DNA from: an uncultured Bacteroidales bacterium
GTDB lineage: Bacteria; Bacteroidota; Bacteroidia; Bacteroidales; UBA932
Assembly (NCBI GenBank): GCA_934725285.1
Contig: CAKVBK010000004.1
Coordinates: 1-45,386 of the forward strand
Length of the DNA stretch: 45,386 nucleotides
Direction: 5' to 3'
In this document: positions 8,070 to 16,537 of the stretch, in pieces
Layout: the number at the start of each line of letters is the position of its first letter
How positions within the stretch are numbered: position 1 is the stretch's first letter
Position numbers and translations under genes: made by a program
The notes under the pieces: generated by a model
Seen by the model: only the letters and a program-made list of their open reading frames with translations
Databases searched by the model: none
Told to the model about the DNA's origin: nothing

Positions 8070-9094
8070 TCCTTCACGTTCTTCAGCGCCTCGCGTACCT
8101 TTGCCTCGATCTCGTCGCAGAGCTCTTGATTGTCCTTGAGCAGCTGTTTTGTGGCCTCTCGTCCCTGAGCCAGTTTCTGTTCGCCGTAGCTGAACCATGA
8201 GCCGCTCTTGCCCACGATGCCATATTCAACACCAAGGTCGAGAATCTCTCCGGCGTGGGAGATTCCCTCTCCGAACACGATGTCGAACTCGGCCTTCTTG
8301 AAAGGTGGGGCCATCTTGTTCTTGACAACCTTCACCCGTGTGCGGTTGCCCAGGGCTTCCTCACCGTCCTTGAGCTGCGTGGTCTTGCGCACGTCGATGC
8401 GGACGGACGCGTAGAACTTCAATGCGTTGCCGCCTGTCGTGGTCTCCGGATTGCCGAACATCACGCCGATCTTCTCCCTGAGCTGGTTGATGAATATGCA
8501 GCAAGTGTTCGTCTTTGCGATGTTCGCCGTAAGTTTCCTGAGCGCCTGGCTCATAAGCCTTGCCTGGAGCCCGACCTTGTTGTCTCCCATCTCGCCCTCG
8601 ATCTCGGCCTTCGGTGTCAGTGCGGCGACCGAGTCGACCACCACGATGTCGATAGCTCCCGAACGGATCAGGTTGTCTGCTATCTCAAGCGCCTGCTCGC
8701 CGTTGTCCGGCTGTGAGATGAGCAAAGTCTCCAGGTTCACCCCGAGAGCCTTCGCATAGGTTCTGTCGAATGCGTGCTCCGCGTCGATCATCGCCGCGAT
8801 GCCGCCCTGTTTCTGCGCCTCGGCGATAGCGTGGATCGCCAGAGTGGTCTTGCCGCTGGATTCCGGACCGTAGATCTCCACGATCCTTCCGCGTGGATAA
8901 CCTCCGATCCCGAGCGCGTGGTCAAGCGCGACGGAACCGCTCGGAATGACCTGCACGTCCCATTGTGGCTGTTCCCCCAGCTTCATGATCGTTCCTTTCC
9001 CGTAGTCTTTCTCAATCTTGTCGATCGTGGCCTGCAGCGCCTTGAGCTTCGCGGCGCTGGTGTCAGTGGCCTTAGCCTCTACCTCTTTTGCCAT
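8066..9094 (-). CDS. recA: Recombinase RecA
   Basis: ATP-dependent strand-exchange protein of homologous recombination. The 342 residues include Walker [10 protein letters not shown] (76-84), the Walker B-type [10 protein letters not shown] and loop L2 [20 protein letters not shown], all standard for RecA. The C-terminal acidic/basic tail is of normal length. The start at 9094 ([11 protein letters not shown]) is preceded by a -7-like box on the minus strand at 9150-9157 and by a small palindrome. recX, whose product modulates RecA, is 3.6 kb away on the other strand rather than adjacent. Confidence 0.98.
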   Translation of the reverse strand: MAKEVEAKATDTSAAKLKALQATIDKIEKDYGKGTIMKLGEQPQWDVQVIPSGSVALDHALGIGGYPRGRIVEIYGPESSGKTTLAIHAIAEAQKQGGIAAMIDAEHAFDRTYAKALGVNLETLLISQPDNGEQALEIADNLIRSGAIDIVVVDSVAALTPKAEIEGEMGDNKVGLQARLMSQALRKLTANIAKTNTCCIFINQLREKIGVMFGNPETTTGGNALKFYASVRIDVRKTTQLKDGEEALGNRTRVKVVKNKMAPPFKKAEFDIVFGEGISHAGEILDLGVEYGIVGKSGSWFSYGEQKLAQGREATKQLLKDNQELCDEIEAKVREALKNVKD

Positions 9095-9141
9095 AATGAT
9101 TAAATAATGTTGTTAGTTGTTTTTGGGCGAAAAGATGTCGC

Positions 9142-9157
9142 CTTTGTGACAAAGATA
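9142..9157 (-). promoter_or_regulatory. recA promoter -7 box overlapped by a palindrome
   Basis: Minus-strand TATCTTTG (9157-9150) is a good TAnnTTTG box; no convincing -33 element was found. A 13-base palindrome CTTTGT-G-ACAAAG (9142-9154) overlaps it and covers the expected transcription start, where a repressor could act. This is sequence pattern only. Confidence 0.45.
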
Positions 9158-9190
9158 TAAAATTACGTCCAATCCGGCGTTATTTTTCAC

Positions 9191-9198
9191 TAAATTTG
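9191..9198 (+). promoter_or_regulatory. -7 box of the rlmN promoter
   Basis: TAAATTTG matches TAnnTTTG. Transcription would begin near 9205, which is almost on the first ATG (9206) and leaves a short leader to the second ATG (9224). This supports the second ATG as the real start of rlmN. Confidence 0.55.
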
Positions 9199-9223
9199 TA
9201 GTAAAATGATAAACTCGAAAGAT

Positions 9224-10240
9224 ATGCGGGAGCAACTCTTGGGAAAGACCCCAGATGAACTGAAGGAAATAGCTTTGAAAGTCGGTCTGCCTGCCTTTAT
9301 GGGCAAGCAGATCGCTCAGTGGATGTACGGACGAAAGGTCCGTAGCATAGACGAGATGACCAACATCTCAAAGGTTGGACGTGAGAGGCTTAAGGAGGAA
9401 TATTCCCTTGGAGTGATCATGCCTTCGGCCTGTCAGGTCTCGTCGGACGGCACCAAGAAATACCTTTTTCCGATCGGGGAAGGCAACGCCGTCGAGGCCG
9501 TGATGATTCCGGACGACGACAGAAAGACTCTCTGCGTCTCTTCCCAGGCCGGCTGCCGCATGGGATGCAGGTTCTGCATGACAGGACGCCAGGGATTCCA
9601 TGGCAATCTCACAACAGCGGAGATCCTTTCCCAGTTCATCGCCATCGACGAGTCGGCGGATCTGACGAACACCGTGTTTATGGGAATGGGCGAGCCGCTT
9701 GACAACTTCGACAATGTGATGAGGGCCATCGAGGTCCTGACGGCGGACTGGGGATTCGGTTGGAGTCCCAAACGCGTCACACTTTCGACGATCGGAGTCC
9801 TTCCGAACCTGAAGAAATACCTTGAATCGACCCGTTGCCACCTGGCGGTCAGCCTTCACAACCCGTTCCCTGACGAAAGGGCGGAGATGATGCCGGTGCA
9901 GAAGGCATGGCCGGTGCAGGAAGTGATCGACATGATCCGTGAATATGACTTCACGGGCCAGCGCAGGGTCAGCTTTGAATATACGATGTTCGCGGGTCTG
10001 AACGATGACAAGCGTCATGCCGATGCGTTGATACGGCTGCTTCGCGGGCTTGAGTGCAGGGTGAACCTCATCCGATTCCACAAGATCCCTGACGCTCCGT
10101 TCGAGACGACTCCGCAGATCATAATGGAACGCTTCAGGGACAGGCTTTCCAATCATGGAATCACCTGTACGATAAGGGCTTCCAGAGGTGAGGACATACT
10201 CGCCGCCTGCGGGATGCTGGCCGGAGAGCATAGGAAATAA
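9224..10240 (+). CDS. rlmN: Dual-specificity 23S rRNA/tRNA adenine-C2 methyltransferase RlmN
   Basis: Radical-SAM enzyme that methylates C2 of A2503 in 23S rRNA and A37 in some tRNAs. The 4Fe-4S-binding Cys triplet lies in CRMGCRFC (residues 111, 115 and 118 from the 9224 start). MGMGEPLDNFDNV and STIGVLP are family hallmarks, and a late Cys in RASRGEDILAACGML fits the second catalytic cysteine. The frame is open from an ATG at 9206, but the -7 box at 9191-9198 and family alignment (MREQLLGKTPDELK) favour 9224, giving 338 residues. The stop abuts the ATG of the next gene, so both are probably co-transcribed. Confidence 0.93.
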   Translation: MREQLLGKTPDELKEIALKVGLPAFMGKQIAQWMYGRKVRSIDEMTNISKVGRERLKEEYSLGVIMPSACQVSSDGTKKYLFPIGEGNAVEAVMIPDDDRKTLCVSSQAGCRMGCRFCMTGRQGFHGNLTTAEILSQFIAIDESADLTNTVFMGMGEPLDNFDNVMRAIEVLTADWGFGWSPKRVTLSTIGVLPNLKKYLESTRCHLAVSLHNPFPDERAEMMPVQKAWPVQEVIDMIREYDFTGQRRVSFEYTMFAGLNDDKRHADALIRLLRGLECRVNLIRFHKIPDAPFETTPQIIMERFRDRLSNHGITCTIRASRGEDILAACGMLAGEHRK

Positions 10241-12676
10241 ATGAATATAAGAATAACTATGGAAACGAGAATCAGAAGGATAGTGGCATCGTTGGCCGTG
10301 ATGGCCGCATCGGTGTTTTTGGCGGCCGCTCAGGTTCCGCATTCTGTGCTGGACAGCAGACGGGAGGCCAAGGATCTCAGGGTCGATAAGATCAAGCGTA
10401 AACTTGACTCGATCAGAGCTGTGCGCCATCGTCCGACCGTGGCCTTGGTGCTCAGCGGAGGCGGGGCCAAGGGCGCGGCCCATGTCGGGGTGATCAAGTA
10501 CCTGGAATCCATCGGAATGCCGGTTGATGTCGTGATGGGAACCAGCATGGGAGGCCTTGTTGGAGGCATTTATGCCTTGGGCTACAATGCCGCGCAGCTT
10601 GATTCCATAATCTGTGACATAGATTGGGACATGGCCTTGAGCGACAAGGTGCCAAGGGACTACCTGTCATATTCATCGATAAAGTACAAGGAGAAATATG
10701 TCCTTTCTTTCCCTTTCTTTTACGACAGAAAGGAATATTTGCAGATGAAGGAGTACGATCAGCAATATACCCGCCGGGTGGAGGACATCCATTTCGGCGC
10801 CGGTGAGGCTGATGCCACGAACATGGTCAAGGACAATCTGCTTGGGAGTCTTCCTTCCGGAATGGTGTACGGCCAGAATGTCAACAACATATTCAGCTCT
10901 CTTTCAGTCGGCTATCAGGATGAGACTGATTTTTACGACCTTCCGATCCCGTTCCTTTGTGTGGCCACAGACCTTGTGTCTGGAACGGCCAAGATCTGGA
11001 CTGAAGGCAAACTCAACACGGCGCTGCGTTCAACCATGTCAATCCCGGGGCTTTTCGCACCGGTCCGCGTGGATGGAATGGTGCTGGTTGACGGCGGCAT
11101 GAGGAACAACTACCCGACCGACCTCGCGAAGAAGATAGGAGCCGACATCGTGATTGGGGTGAACCTCTCTGACGGCTATAAAAGTTACAATGAGATCAAC
11201 AATCTTGCGGACATCATCAACACCGGCATTGATATGCTGGGCCGCACGTCGTTCGAGTCCAACATCGACATCCCTGATGTCAACATCAAGCCTGACCTGC
11301 ACGAGTTCAACATGCTGAGCTTTGACGACAGGAGCATCGACACCATCATCAACCGTGGCTATCAGGCCGCCCTTGCCGTGGCGGACAAACTTGATTCGAT
11401 AAAGGCTGTTGTCGGCCCGGACGTGACAACCATACACAATGATCCCGCCGATGACATCCGGCTGAGAAAAGTGCTTGTCTCCGGCGTGGAGATCACCGGC
11501 GTCGACGACAAGGAGAGCCTGTACCTGATGAACAAGATCAAGGTCGGAGCAGGATCCAGGATGGGCAACGCCGAGATTGAGGATGCGGTTGCCACGATAT
11601 TCGGAACCAACGCTTTCGATTATGTGAATTACGAGCTTCTCGGGGACGAGGAACCTTACAGGTTGAGGTTCAACTGCAAGAGGGGGCCGATCTGTCAGCT
11701 TGGGCTCGGTGCCCGTTTTGACACCGAGGAGATTGTGTCTGTACTCGTGAATCTCGGTGTGGGGGTGCATAAGATCCAGGGGTCCTCATTGGATTTTACG
11801 GGGAAGGTAGGGACTAATCCGAACGCCAGTCTGACATATTCCTACATAACTCCGAAAGGTATGTCGTTCAATGTCATGGCCGGAGTGAGGTACACCGACA
11901 GAAACACGTTTAGTATTGGTGACAACAGGTTCAGGATCAATTTTTTAGATGTTCGCCAGGAAATATTCCTGTCAAACATAACCTGGTCCACGTTCTATCT
12001 TAAGACAGGCTTCAGGAATGACTACTACAATGTCAATTCAGTGATGGCGGAGCAGGCTTTCGGGGACTATGATGTCAATCAGCTGTGCAATGATTATGTG
12101 ACTTTCTTCTTCAACGCGCGCAAGGATTCGTTTGACAACGCCTATATCCCGACCAGGGGGAAATCTTTCGGCTTCTCCTACGATTGGGTGTTCGGCGGCG
12201 GACCTCAGAAGTTCAACAACTTCCACGCTTTGACCTTGGATGCCAAGGAGGTTGTGGGCGGTGACAGGTTCGCTTTCATTCCATCTCTGAATATCCGTTA
12301 TCTTATCGGAGATGAGGTTCCGGTGCCTTTCACAAACACAATGGGAGGAAGCATGGCAGGCAGGTATCTGGACCAGCAGATTCCTTTCATCGGGATAAAC
12401 AACGCAGCGGCGATGCAGAAGATTCTCGGGGTGGTCCGGACAGACTGGCGTTTCAAACTGCTCAAGAACAACTACTTGACGGCAATCGCCAACTATGCGC
12501 TGTCATGCGATGAGATTTCGGCTTTCAAGAATTGGAACGAGGAGGTGTCTGGTTATCTCGGATGCGGACTTCAATACACTTACAACTCGATAGTCGGCCC
12601 TTTAAGTTTCAATGTGCACTGGTCAAGCTACACACACAACGTGGGACTTTATCTGAGCCTTGGCTTTGATTTTTAG
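10241..12676 (+). CDS. Patatin-like phospholipase with C-terminal outer-membrane barrel
   Basis: An 811-residue type Vd/PlpD-like protein. After a signal peptide (about residues 12-30) comes a patatin domain with oxyanion loop GGGAKGAAHVG (73-83), nucleophile motif GTSMG (100-104, Ser102) and the Asp of the catalytic dyad in VDGGMRNNYP. A POTRA-like segment (VLVSGVEITGVDDKE) follows, and the last roughly 350 residues form a 16-strand-type surface-antigen barrel ending in an aromatic (LSLGFDF). The catalytic domain is expected to be a lipase held at or beyond the outer membrane. Translation may start at 10241 or at the ATG at 10259, which gives a cleaner signal peptide (METRIRRIVASLAV). Confidence 0.88.
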   Translation: MNIRITMETRIRRIVASLAVMAASVFLAAAQVPHSVLDSRREAKDLRVDKIKRKLDSIRAVRHRPTVALVLSGGGAKGAAHVGVIKYLESIGMPVDVVMGTSMGGLVGGIYALGYNAAQLDSIICDIDWDMALSDKVPRDYLSYSSIKYKEKYVLSFPFFYDRKEYLQMKEYDQQYTRRVEDIHFGAGEADATNMVKDNLLGSLPSGMVYGQNVNNIFSSLSVGYQDETDFYDLPIPFLCVATDLVSGTAKIWTEGKLNTALRSTMSIPGLFAPVRVDGMVLVDGGMRNNYPTDLAKKIGADIVIGVNLSDGYKSYNEINNLADIINTGIDMLGRTSFESNIDIPDVNIKPDLHEFNMLSFDDRSIDTIINRGYQAALAVADKLDSIKAVVGPDVTTIHNDPADDIRLRKVLVSGVEITGVDDKESLYLMNKIKVGAGSRMGNAEIEDAVATIFGTNAFDYVNYELLGDEEPYRLRFNCKRGPICQLGLGARFDTEEIVSVLVNLGVGVHKIQGSSLDFTGKVGTNPNASLTYSYITPKGMSFNVMAGVRYTDRNTFSIGDNRFRINFLDVRQEIFLSNITWSTFYLKTGFRNDYYNVNSVMAEQAFGDYDVNQLCNDYVTFFFNARKDSFDNAYIPTRGKSFGFSYDWVFGGGPQKFNNFHALTLDAKEVVGGDRFAFIPSLNIRYLIGDEVPVPFTNTMGGSMAGRYLDQQIPFIGINNAAAMQKILGVVRTDWRFKLLKNNYLTAIANYALSCDEISAFKNWNEEVSGYLGCGLQYTYNSIVGPLSFNVHWSSYTHNVGLYLSLGFDF

Positions 12677-12682
12677 TAGGGT

Positions 12683-13147
12683 ATGGAAGAGTTCGCCAAG
12701 GTTCTGGACAGGCTTCAGGCTCAATGTGTGAAGAGGGAATATTGCCGCTCTGACATATTCAGAAAGGCTATGACCGCCTTTGAGGGGGACAGGGACACCG
12801 CGGAGAGATTGGTGGCATCCCTTGTTGAGGATCGCTTTGTTGATGACGCGAGGTACGCCGCCGCTTTCGCCAGGGAGAAGGCCAGGCTTGCCGGATGGGG
12901 GCCGGTAAAGATTTCCTTTGCGCTCACTGCCAAGGGATTATCCAAGTCCGTTGTCTCAGAGGCGTTGAAGGAAGTAGATCAAGAGGACGCTGACCGTCGG
13001 ATGGTTTCGGTGCTTGAGACGAAGTACCGGGCCCTGAAAGGCGACCCGCAGGAAAAGTTCAAACTGATCAAATTTGGATTGACAAGAGGCTATGAATATG
13101 AAAAGATAGCTCCGGTGGTGGATGATATATTGAAGAAGAATAGTTAA
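12683..13147 (+). CDS. recX: Regulatory protein RecX
   Basis: RecX binds RecA filaments and modulates their activity. The 154-residue sequence contains the family core FVDDARYAAAFAREKARLAG and the helical-repeat segment GWGPVKISFALTAKGLS, with the expected total length. It starts 6 bases after the patatin gene and probably shares its transcript. In many bacteria recX lies directly after recA; here it is 3.6 kb away in the opposite orientation. Confidence 0.88.
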   Translation: MEEFAKVLDRLQAQCVKREYCRSDIFRKAMTAFEGDRDTAERLVASLVEDRFVDDARYAAAFAREKARLAGWGPVKISFALTAKGLSKSVVSEALKEVDQEDADRRMVSVLETKYRALKGDPQEKFKLIKFGLTRGYEYEKIAPVVDDILKKNS

Positions 13148-13152
13148 ATTTG
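13145..13152 (+). promoter_or_regulatory. -7 box of the purC promoter
   Basis: TAAATTTG, followed by C, matches the Bacteroidota TAnnTTTG box and overlaps the recX stop codon. The predicted leader to the purC ATG at 13231 is about 70 bases. No exact -33 TTG is found at 19 bases. Confidence 0.5.
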
Positions 13153-13230
13153 CGCCTCGGATAGGTGAGGACCAGTGTCTTCGCTGATTCAGCACACGTT
13201 TTTGAGAAAGTCGAACTTAATTCAACAGAT

Positions 13231-14172
13231 ATGAAAGCGATAGTAAAAACCGATTTCAGCTTGCCGGGACAGGTTGGAAAGTATGTCGGTAAGGTACGTG
13301 ATGTCTACGACATTGACGGAAAGTATCTCGTGATGGTTGTCACAGACAGGATCTCCGCGTTTGATGTGGTTCTGCCTGAGGGAGTGCCGTACAAGGGACA
13401 GGTTCTGAACCGCATCGCCGCCAAATTTCTTGACGCGACGGCCGACATCCTGCCAAACTGGAAGGTGGCCGTGCCTGATCCTGCTGTCACTGTCGGCTAC
13501 AAATGCGAGCCGTTCAAGGTTGAGATGGTCATCAGGGGGTATCTTGCCGGACACGCATGGAGAGAGTACAAGGCCGGAAAGAGAACCATCTGCGGAGTGG
13601 CCATGCCGGATGGTATGGTCGAGAACCAGAAATTCCCGGAACCGCTTGTGACTCCGACCTCAAAGGCCGCCGAGGGACACGACGAGGACATTTCAAAGGA
13701 AGAGATCATTGCCCAAGGCCTTGTCGGACGGGAAGATTACGAGAAACTGGAGACTTACACCAGGGCGATTTACCAGCGTGGCTGCGAGATAGCGGCTCAG
13801 CACGGCTTGATTTTGGTCGACACCAAGTACGAGTTCGGCAAGAAGGACGGTCAGATTTATCTTATGGATGAGGTGCACACTCCGGATTCCTCCCGGTATT
13901 TCTACGCCGAAGGATACGAGGAGAGGCTTGCCAAGGGTGAGCATCAGAAGCAGCTTTCCAAGGAGTTTGTACGTGAGTGGCTGATGTCCAACGGTTTCCA
14001 GGGGCAGGTGGGACAGAAGGTCCCGGAGATGACTCCAGAGGTCGTGGCCGGGATCTCTGACCGCTACATTGAACTTTACGAGCACATCACCGGTGACAGG
14101 TTCGACAGAGCGGATTACACCGTCGAGGCTATCGAGGCCAATGTCAAGGCTTGTCTTGATGGCTTGAGATAA
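13231..14172 (+). CDS. purC: Phosphoribosylaminoimidazole-succinocarboxamide synthase
   Basis: SAICAR synthase, the step of purine biosynthesis that joins aspartate to CAIR at the cost of ATP. The 313-residue protein contains [20 protein letters not shown] near its start, the signature [17 protein letters not shown] and [20 protein letters not shown], which carries the metal/ATP-binding residues. An open frame continues upstream to 13165, but the ATG at 13231 ([14 protein letters not shown]) fits the family and sits behind a -7 box at 13145. No other purine gene is nearby. Confidence 0.96.
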   Translation: MKAIVKTDFSLPGQVGKYVGKVRDVYDIDGKYLVMVVTDRISAFDVVLPEGVPYKGQVLNRIAAKFLDATADILPNWKVAVPDPAVTVGYKCEPFKVEMVIRGYLAGHAWREYKAGKRTICGVAMPDGMVENQKFPEPLVTPTSKAAEGHDEDISKEEIIAQGLVGREDYEKLETYTRAIYQRGCEIAAQHGLILVDTKYEFGKKDGQIYLMDEVHTPDSSRYFYAEGYEERLAKGEHQKQLSKEFVREWLMSNGFQGQVGQKVPEMTPEVVAGISDRYIELYEHITGDRFDRADYTVEAIEANVKACLDGLR

Positions 14173-14242
14173 GAAAGTCGCTCCGGCAGGCTCTGCTGCC
14201 TGTCTGTTGTGGCCCATGATCTTGTCGAAGGGTCTTGATGCA

Positions 14243-14710
14243 ATGGACGGTCTTAAACGAATATACGCCCGCAACTGCGAGGTGAGAAGGATTGACAGGA
14301 CGGTCGCCGAACCGTTCCTTCAATCCTTTCACCGTTTGGGTTACACCCGATGCCGCCATCTCTACGGATTGTACGTCTGCCGAGGCGAGGATATTCCTAC
14401 CGGCACATTGGTGGCTGTCGCCGGTTTCTCCGCTCCGAGGGTCTGGCGTAAAGGTGTAAAGGACATCCGCTCATGCGAGTGGATCCGTTACGCCTCGTTG
14501 GATGGCATCGGCGTTGACGGCGGAATGGGCAAACTCCTGAAAGCGTTCGTGGCGGACGTGAGACCTGACGATGTAATGAGCTACGCTGACGCCTCATGGT
14601 CGGATGGTGACGTTTACCGGAAACTGGGATTCGCGCAGGAGGAAGACAAGGTTTTCCCGGACGGAAACCGGAGCCTGAAATTTAGATTGAGACTGACTGA
14701 ATATGAGTAG
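14243..14710 (+). CDS. Hypothetical protein, possibly GNAT/Mom-like
   Basis: A 155-residue protein from the ATG at 14243 (MDGLKRIYARNCEVRRIDRT); an earlier ATG at 14207 is possible. Features are a cysteine/aromatic-rich first half (HRLGYTRCRHLYGLYVCR), a beta-rich centre (TLVAVAGFSAPRVW), then SCEWIRYAS, GMGKLLKAF and SYADASWSDGDVYRKLGFAQ. The order 'value of resource, arginine-marked strand, glycine helix, YxxLGF' resembles the acetyltransferase-like fold seen in Mom-type DNA modification proteins and in poorly described Bacteroidota proteins. I cannot assign a substrate. Its stop overlaps mtgA by 8 bases, so the two are co-translated. Confidence 0.6.
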   Translation: MDGLKRIYARNCEVRRIDRTVAEPFLQSFHRLGYTRCRHLYGLYVCRGEDIPTGTLVAVAGFSAPRVWRKGVKDIRSCEWIRYASLDGIGVDGGMGKLLKAFVADVRPDDVMSYADASWSDGDVYRKLGFAQEEDKVFPDGNRSLKFRLRLTEYE

Positions 14711-15413
14711 GTGCCGGACATTGGGTGGACGGATATGTAGGCTGCTTCTGATCAGGCTGCCGTTGGCTTTTTTCGTGCTGACGTTCGTGTGGGCGCTTGT
14801 CTTGAAATGGTGTCCGGTCTATGTCACCCCTCTGATGGTTCAACGGATGATTGAGCACACCGGTGACAGGAACTATCATATTCATAAGACTTGGGTGCCG
14901 TACGACAGGATTTCTCCCGAGATGGCCCGCGCCGTGATAGCCAGCGAGGACAACCTTTTCGACAAGCACAACGGGTTTGACTGGAAGGCCATCAGGCAGG
15001 CTAAAAAGGAATATGAGAGCGGCAAACGCCGCAGGGGAGGGAGCACGATATCGCAGCAGACTGCCAAGAATGTGTTTCTGCTTCCACATAAATCAATGGT
15101 ACGCAAAGGTTTCGAGGCTTATTTCACAGTTCTGATAGAGTTCCTTTGGAGCAAGGAGAGGATTATGGAAGTTTACTTGAACGTGGCTGAGATGGGCAAG
15201 GGAATATTCGGAGTCGAGGCCGCGGCGGAGCGTCATTTCGGATCTTCCGCGGCCAGGCTTACGCGTCGCCAGGCATGCCTCATCGCCGCGTGTCTTCCTA
15301 ATCCGCAGAAACGCAATGCCGGCAAGCCAAGCTCTTACATAAGCGGGAGGGCTGGTGACATTGCTGCTTTGGAGCCGAAGATCGGCTATCCGGACTGGGT
15401 CTATCACAAATAG
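14703..15413 (+). CDS. mtgA: Monofunctional peptidoglycan transglycosylase
   Basis: GT51 glycosyltransferase that polymerises lipid II into glycan strands at the outer face of the inner membrane. The 236 residues include an N-terminal membrane anchor (about 14-36), the catalytic Glu in ASEDNLFDKHNGFD (Glu82) and the second hallmark GGSTISQQTAKN (112-123). VEVYLNVAEM-type and GVEAAAERHFG motifs follow. There is no transpeptidase domain, so it is the monofunctional form. The first 8 bases overlap the end of the hypothetical gene upstream. Confidence 0.93.
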   Translation: MSRCRTLGGRICRLLLIRLPLAFFVLTFVWALVLKWCPVYVTPLMVQRMIEHTGDRNYHIHKTWVPYDRISPEMARAVIASEDNLFDKHNGFDWKAIRQAKKEYESGKRRRGGSTISQQTAKNVFLLPHKSMVRKGFEAYFTVLIEFLWSKERIMEVYLNVAEMGKGIFGVEAAAERHFGSSAARLTRRQACLIAACLPNPQKRNAGKPSSYISGRAGDIAALEPKIGYPDWVYHK

Positions 15414-15491
15414 CCGGACCCGGATCCGACCGTAGCGATTGCCGTTTGAGAAATTTACATTATATTTATTGGCGATTACATTGGGTTGAAA

Positions 15492-16520
15492 ATGAAGATA
15501 CTGGTCACAGGCGCCGCTGGATTCATCGGCTCGGGATTGATGGCGAGGCTCGCGCAGAGAGGGGATGAGGTTGTCGGCCTTGACAACATCAACGACTACT
15601 ATGATGTCCGTCTCAAGTACGGAAGACTTAAGGAGAATGGTCTCGACGGACCGTTTGAGGAGGGAAATGTGGTGGCGAGCGTGAAATACCCGACATGCCG
15701 TTTCGTCAAGATGTCCATCTGCGACAAGGCCGCGCTGGATTCCATGTTCAAGAGCGAAAAATTTGATGGCGTGGTCAATCTGGCCGCCCAGGCCGGAGTG
15801 AGATATTCGATAACCAATCCTTACGTCTACCTTGAAAGCAACCTTCACGGATTTCTGAATATTCTTGAGGCATGCCGCAACTTTGGTGTGGGGCATCTTG
15901 TCTATGCTTCCTCAAGTTCGATCTACGGGCTGAACGAAAAGGTTCCGTTTTCCGAGGAAGACATGGCCGACTGTCCTGTCAGCCTCTACGGCGCCACCAA
16001 GAAGGCCAATGAATTGATGGCCCATTCCTATTCAAAGCTCTATGGTTTCGCCTCCACAGGACTTCGCTTTTTCACGGTCTACGGCCCGTGGGGCAGACCG
16101 GATATGTCCCCTATGCTTTTCGCCTCGGCCATCGCCAAGGGTGAGCCGATCAAGGTCTTCAACGGCGGGGACATGATCCGTGACTTCACGTATGTCGATG
16201 ACATCGTGGAGGGAATGATACGGGTTATTGACCATACTCCCAAGGCTGAAGAATGCCGCCATGGCGTTCCTGCGAAGGTCTACAATATTGGTTGCTCGCA
16301 TCCTGTCAGGCTTATGGATTTCATCAGCGAGATCGAACAGGCCTACGGCAAGCCTGCACAGAAGATTTTTCTTCCGATGCAGGCCGGGGATGTCTATCAA
16401 ACCTACGCCGACACCACGAAGCTTGAGACTGAGCTGGGCTACAAGCCGGCCACAAGTCTTCACGAAGGAATATGCCGGTTTATGGAATGGTACAAGAGCG
16501 ACCTTAATCCGTTGAGATAA
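15492..16520 (+). CDS. NAD-dependent sugar-nucleotide epimerase, UDP-glucuronate 4-epimerase type
   Basis: A 342-residue extended short-chain dehydrogenase. It has the NAD-binding GAAGFIGSG near the N-terminus, LDNINDYYDVRLKYGRL, the catalytic Ser cluster ASSSSIYG, the YGATK Tyr/Lys pair and TVYGPWGRPDM. This set is typical of UDP-glucuronate 4-epimerases (CapI/GAE group), which make UDP-galacturonate for surface polysaccharide. An in-frame TTG lies at 15486, but the ATG at 15492 is the natural start. It opens the plus-strand glycan block with the two glycosyltransferases downstream. Substrate specificity is inferred, not proven. Confidence 0.85.
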   Translation: MKILVTGAAGFIGSGLMARLAQRGDEVVGLDNINDYYDVRLKYGRLKENGLDGPFEEGNVVASVKYPTCRFVKMSICDKAALDSMFKSEKFDGVVNLAAQAGVRYSITNPYVYLESNLHGFLNILEACRNFGVGHLVYASSSSIYGLNEKVPFSEEDMADCPVSLYGATKKANELMAHSYSKLYGFASTGLRFFTVYGPWGRPDMSPMLFASAIAKGEPIKVFNGGDMIRDFTYVDDIVEGMIRVIDHTPKAEECRHGVPAKVYNIGCSHPVRLMDFISEIEQAYGKPAQKIFLPMQAGDVYQTYADTTKLETELGYKPATSLHEGICRFMEWYKSDLNPLR

Positions 16521-16537
16521 TCACCGGTCCATGACTA

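Noticed and set aside
9368..10483. 371-residue open frame antisense to rlmN and the patatin gene
   Set aside because: It spans two well-supported genes on the opposite strand and shows His/Arg-rich shadow composition without any family motif.
15093..15896. 267-residue minus-strand frame across mtgA and the epimerase gene
   Set aside because: It crosses two genes with diagnostic motifs and the gap between them; it is a shadow.
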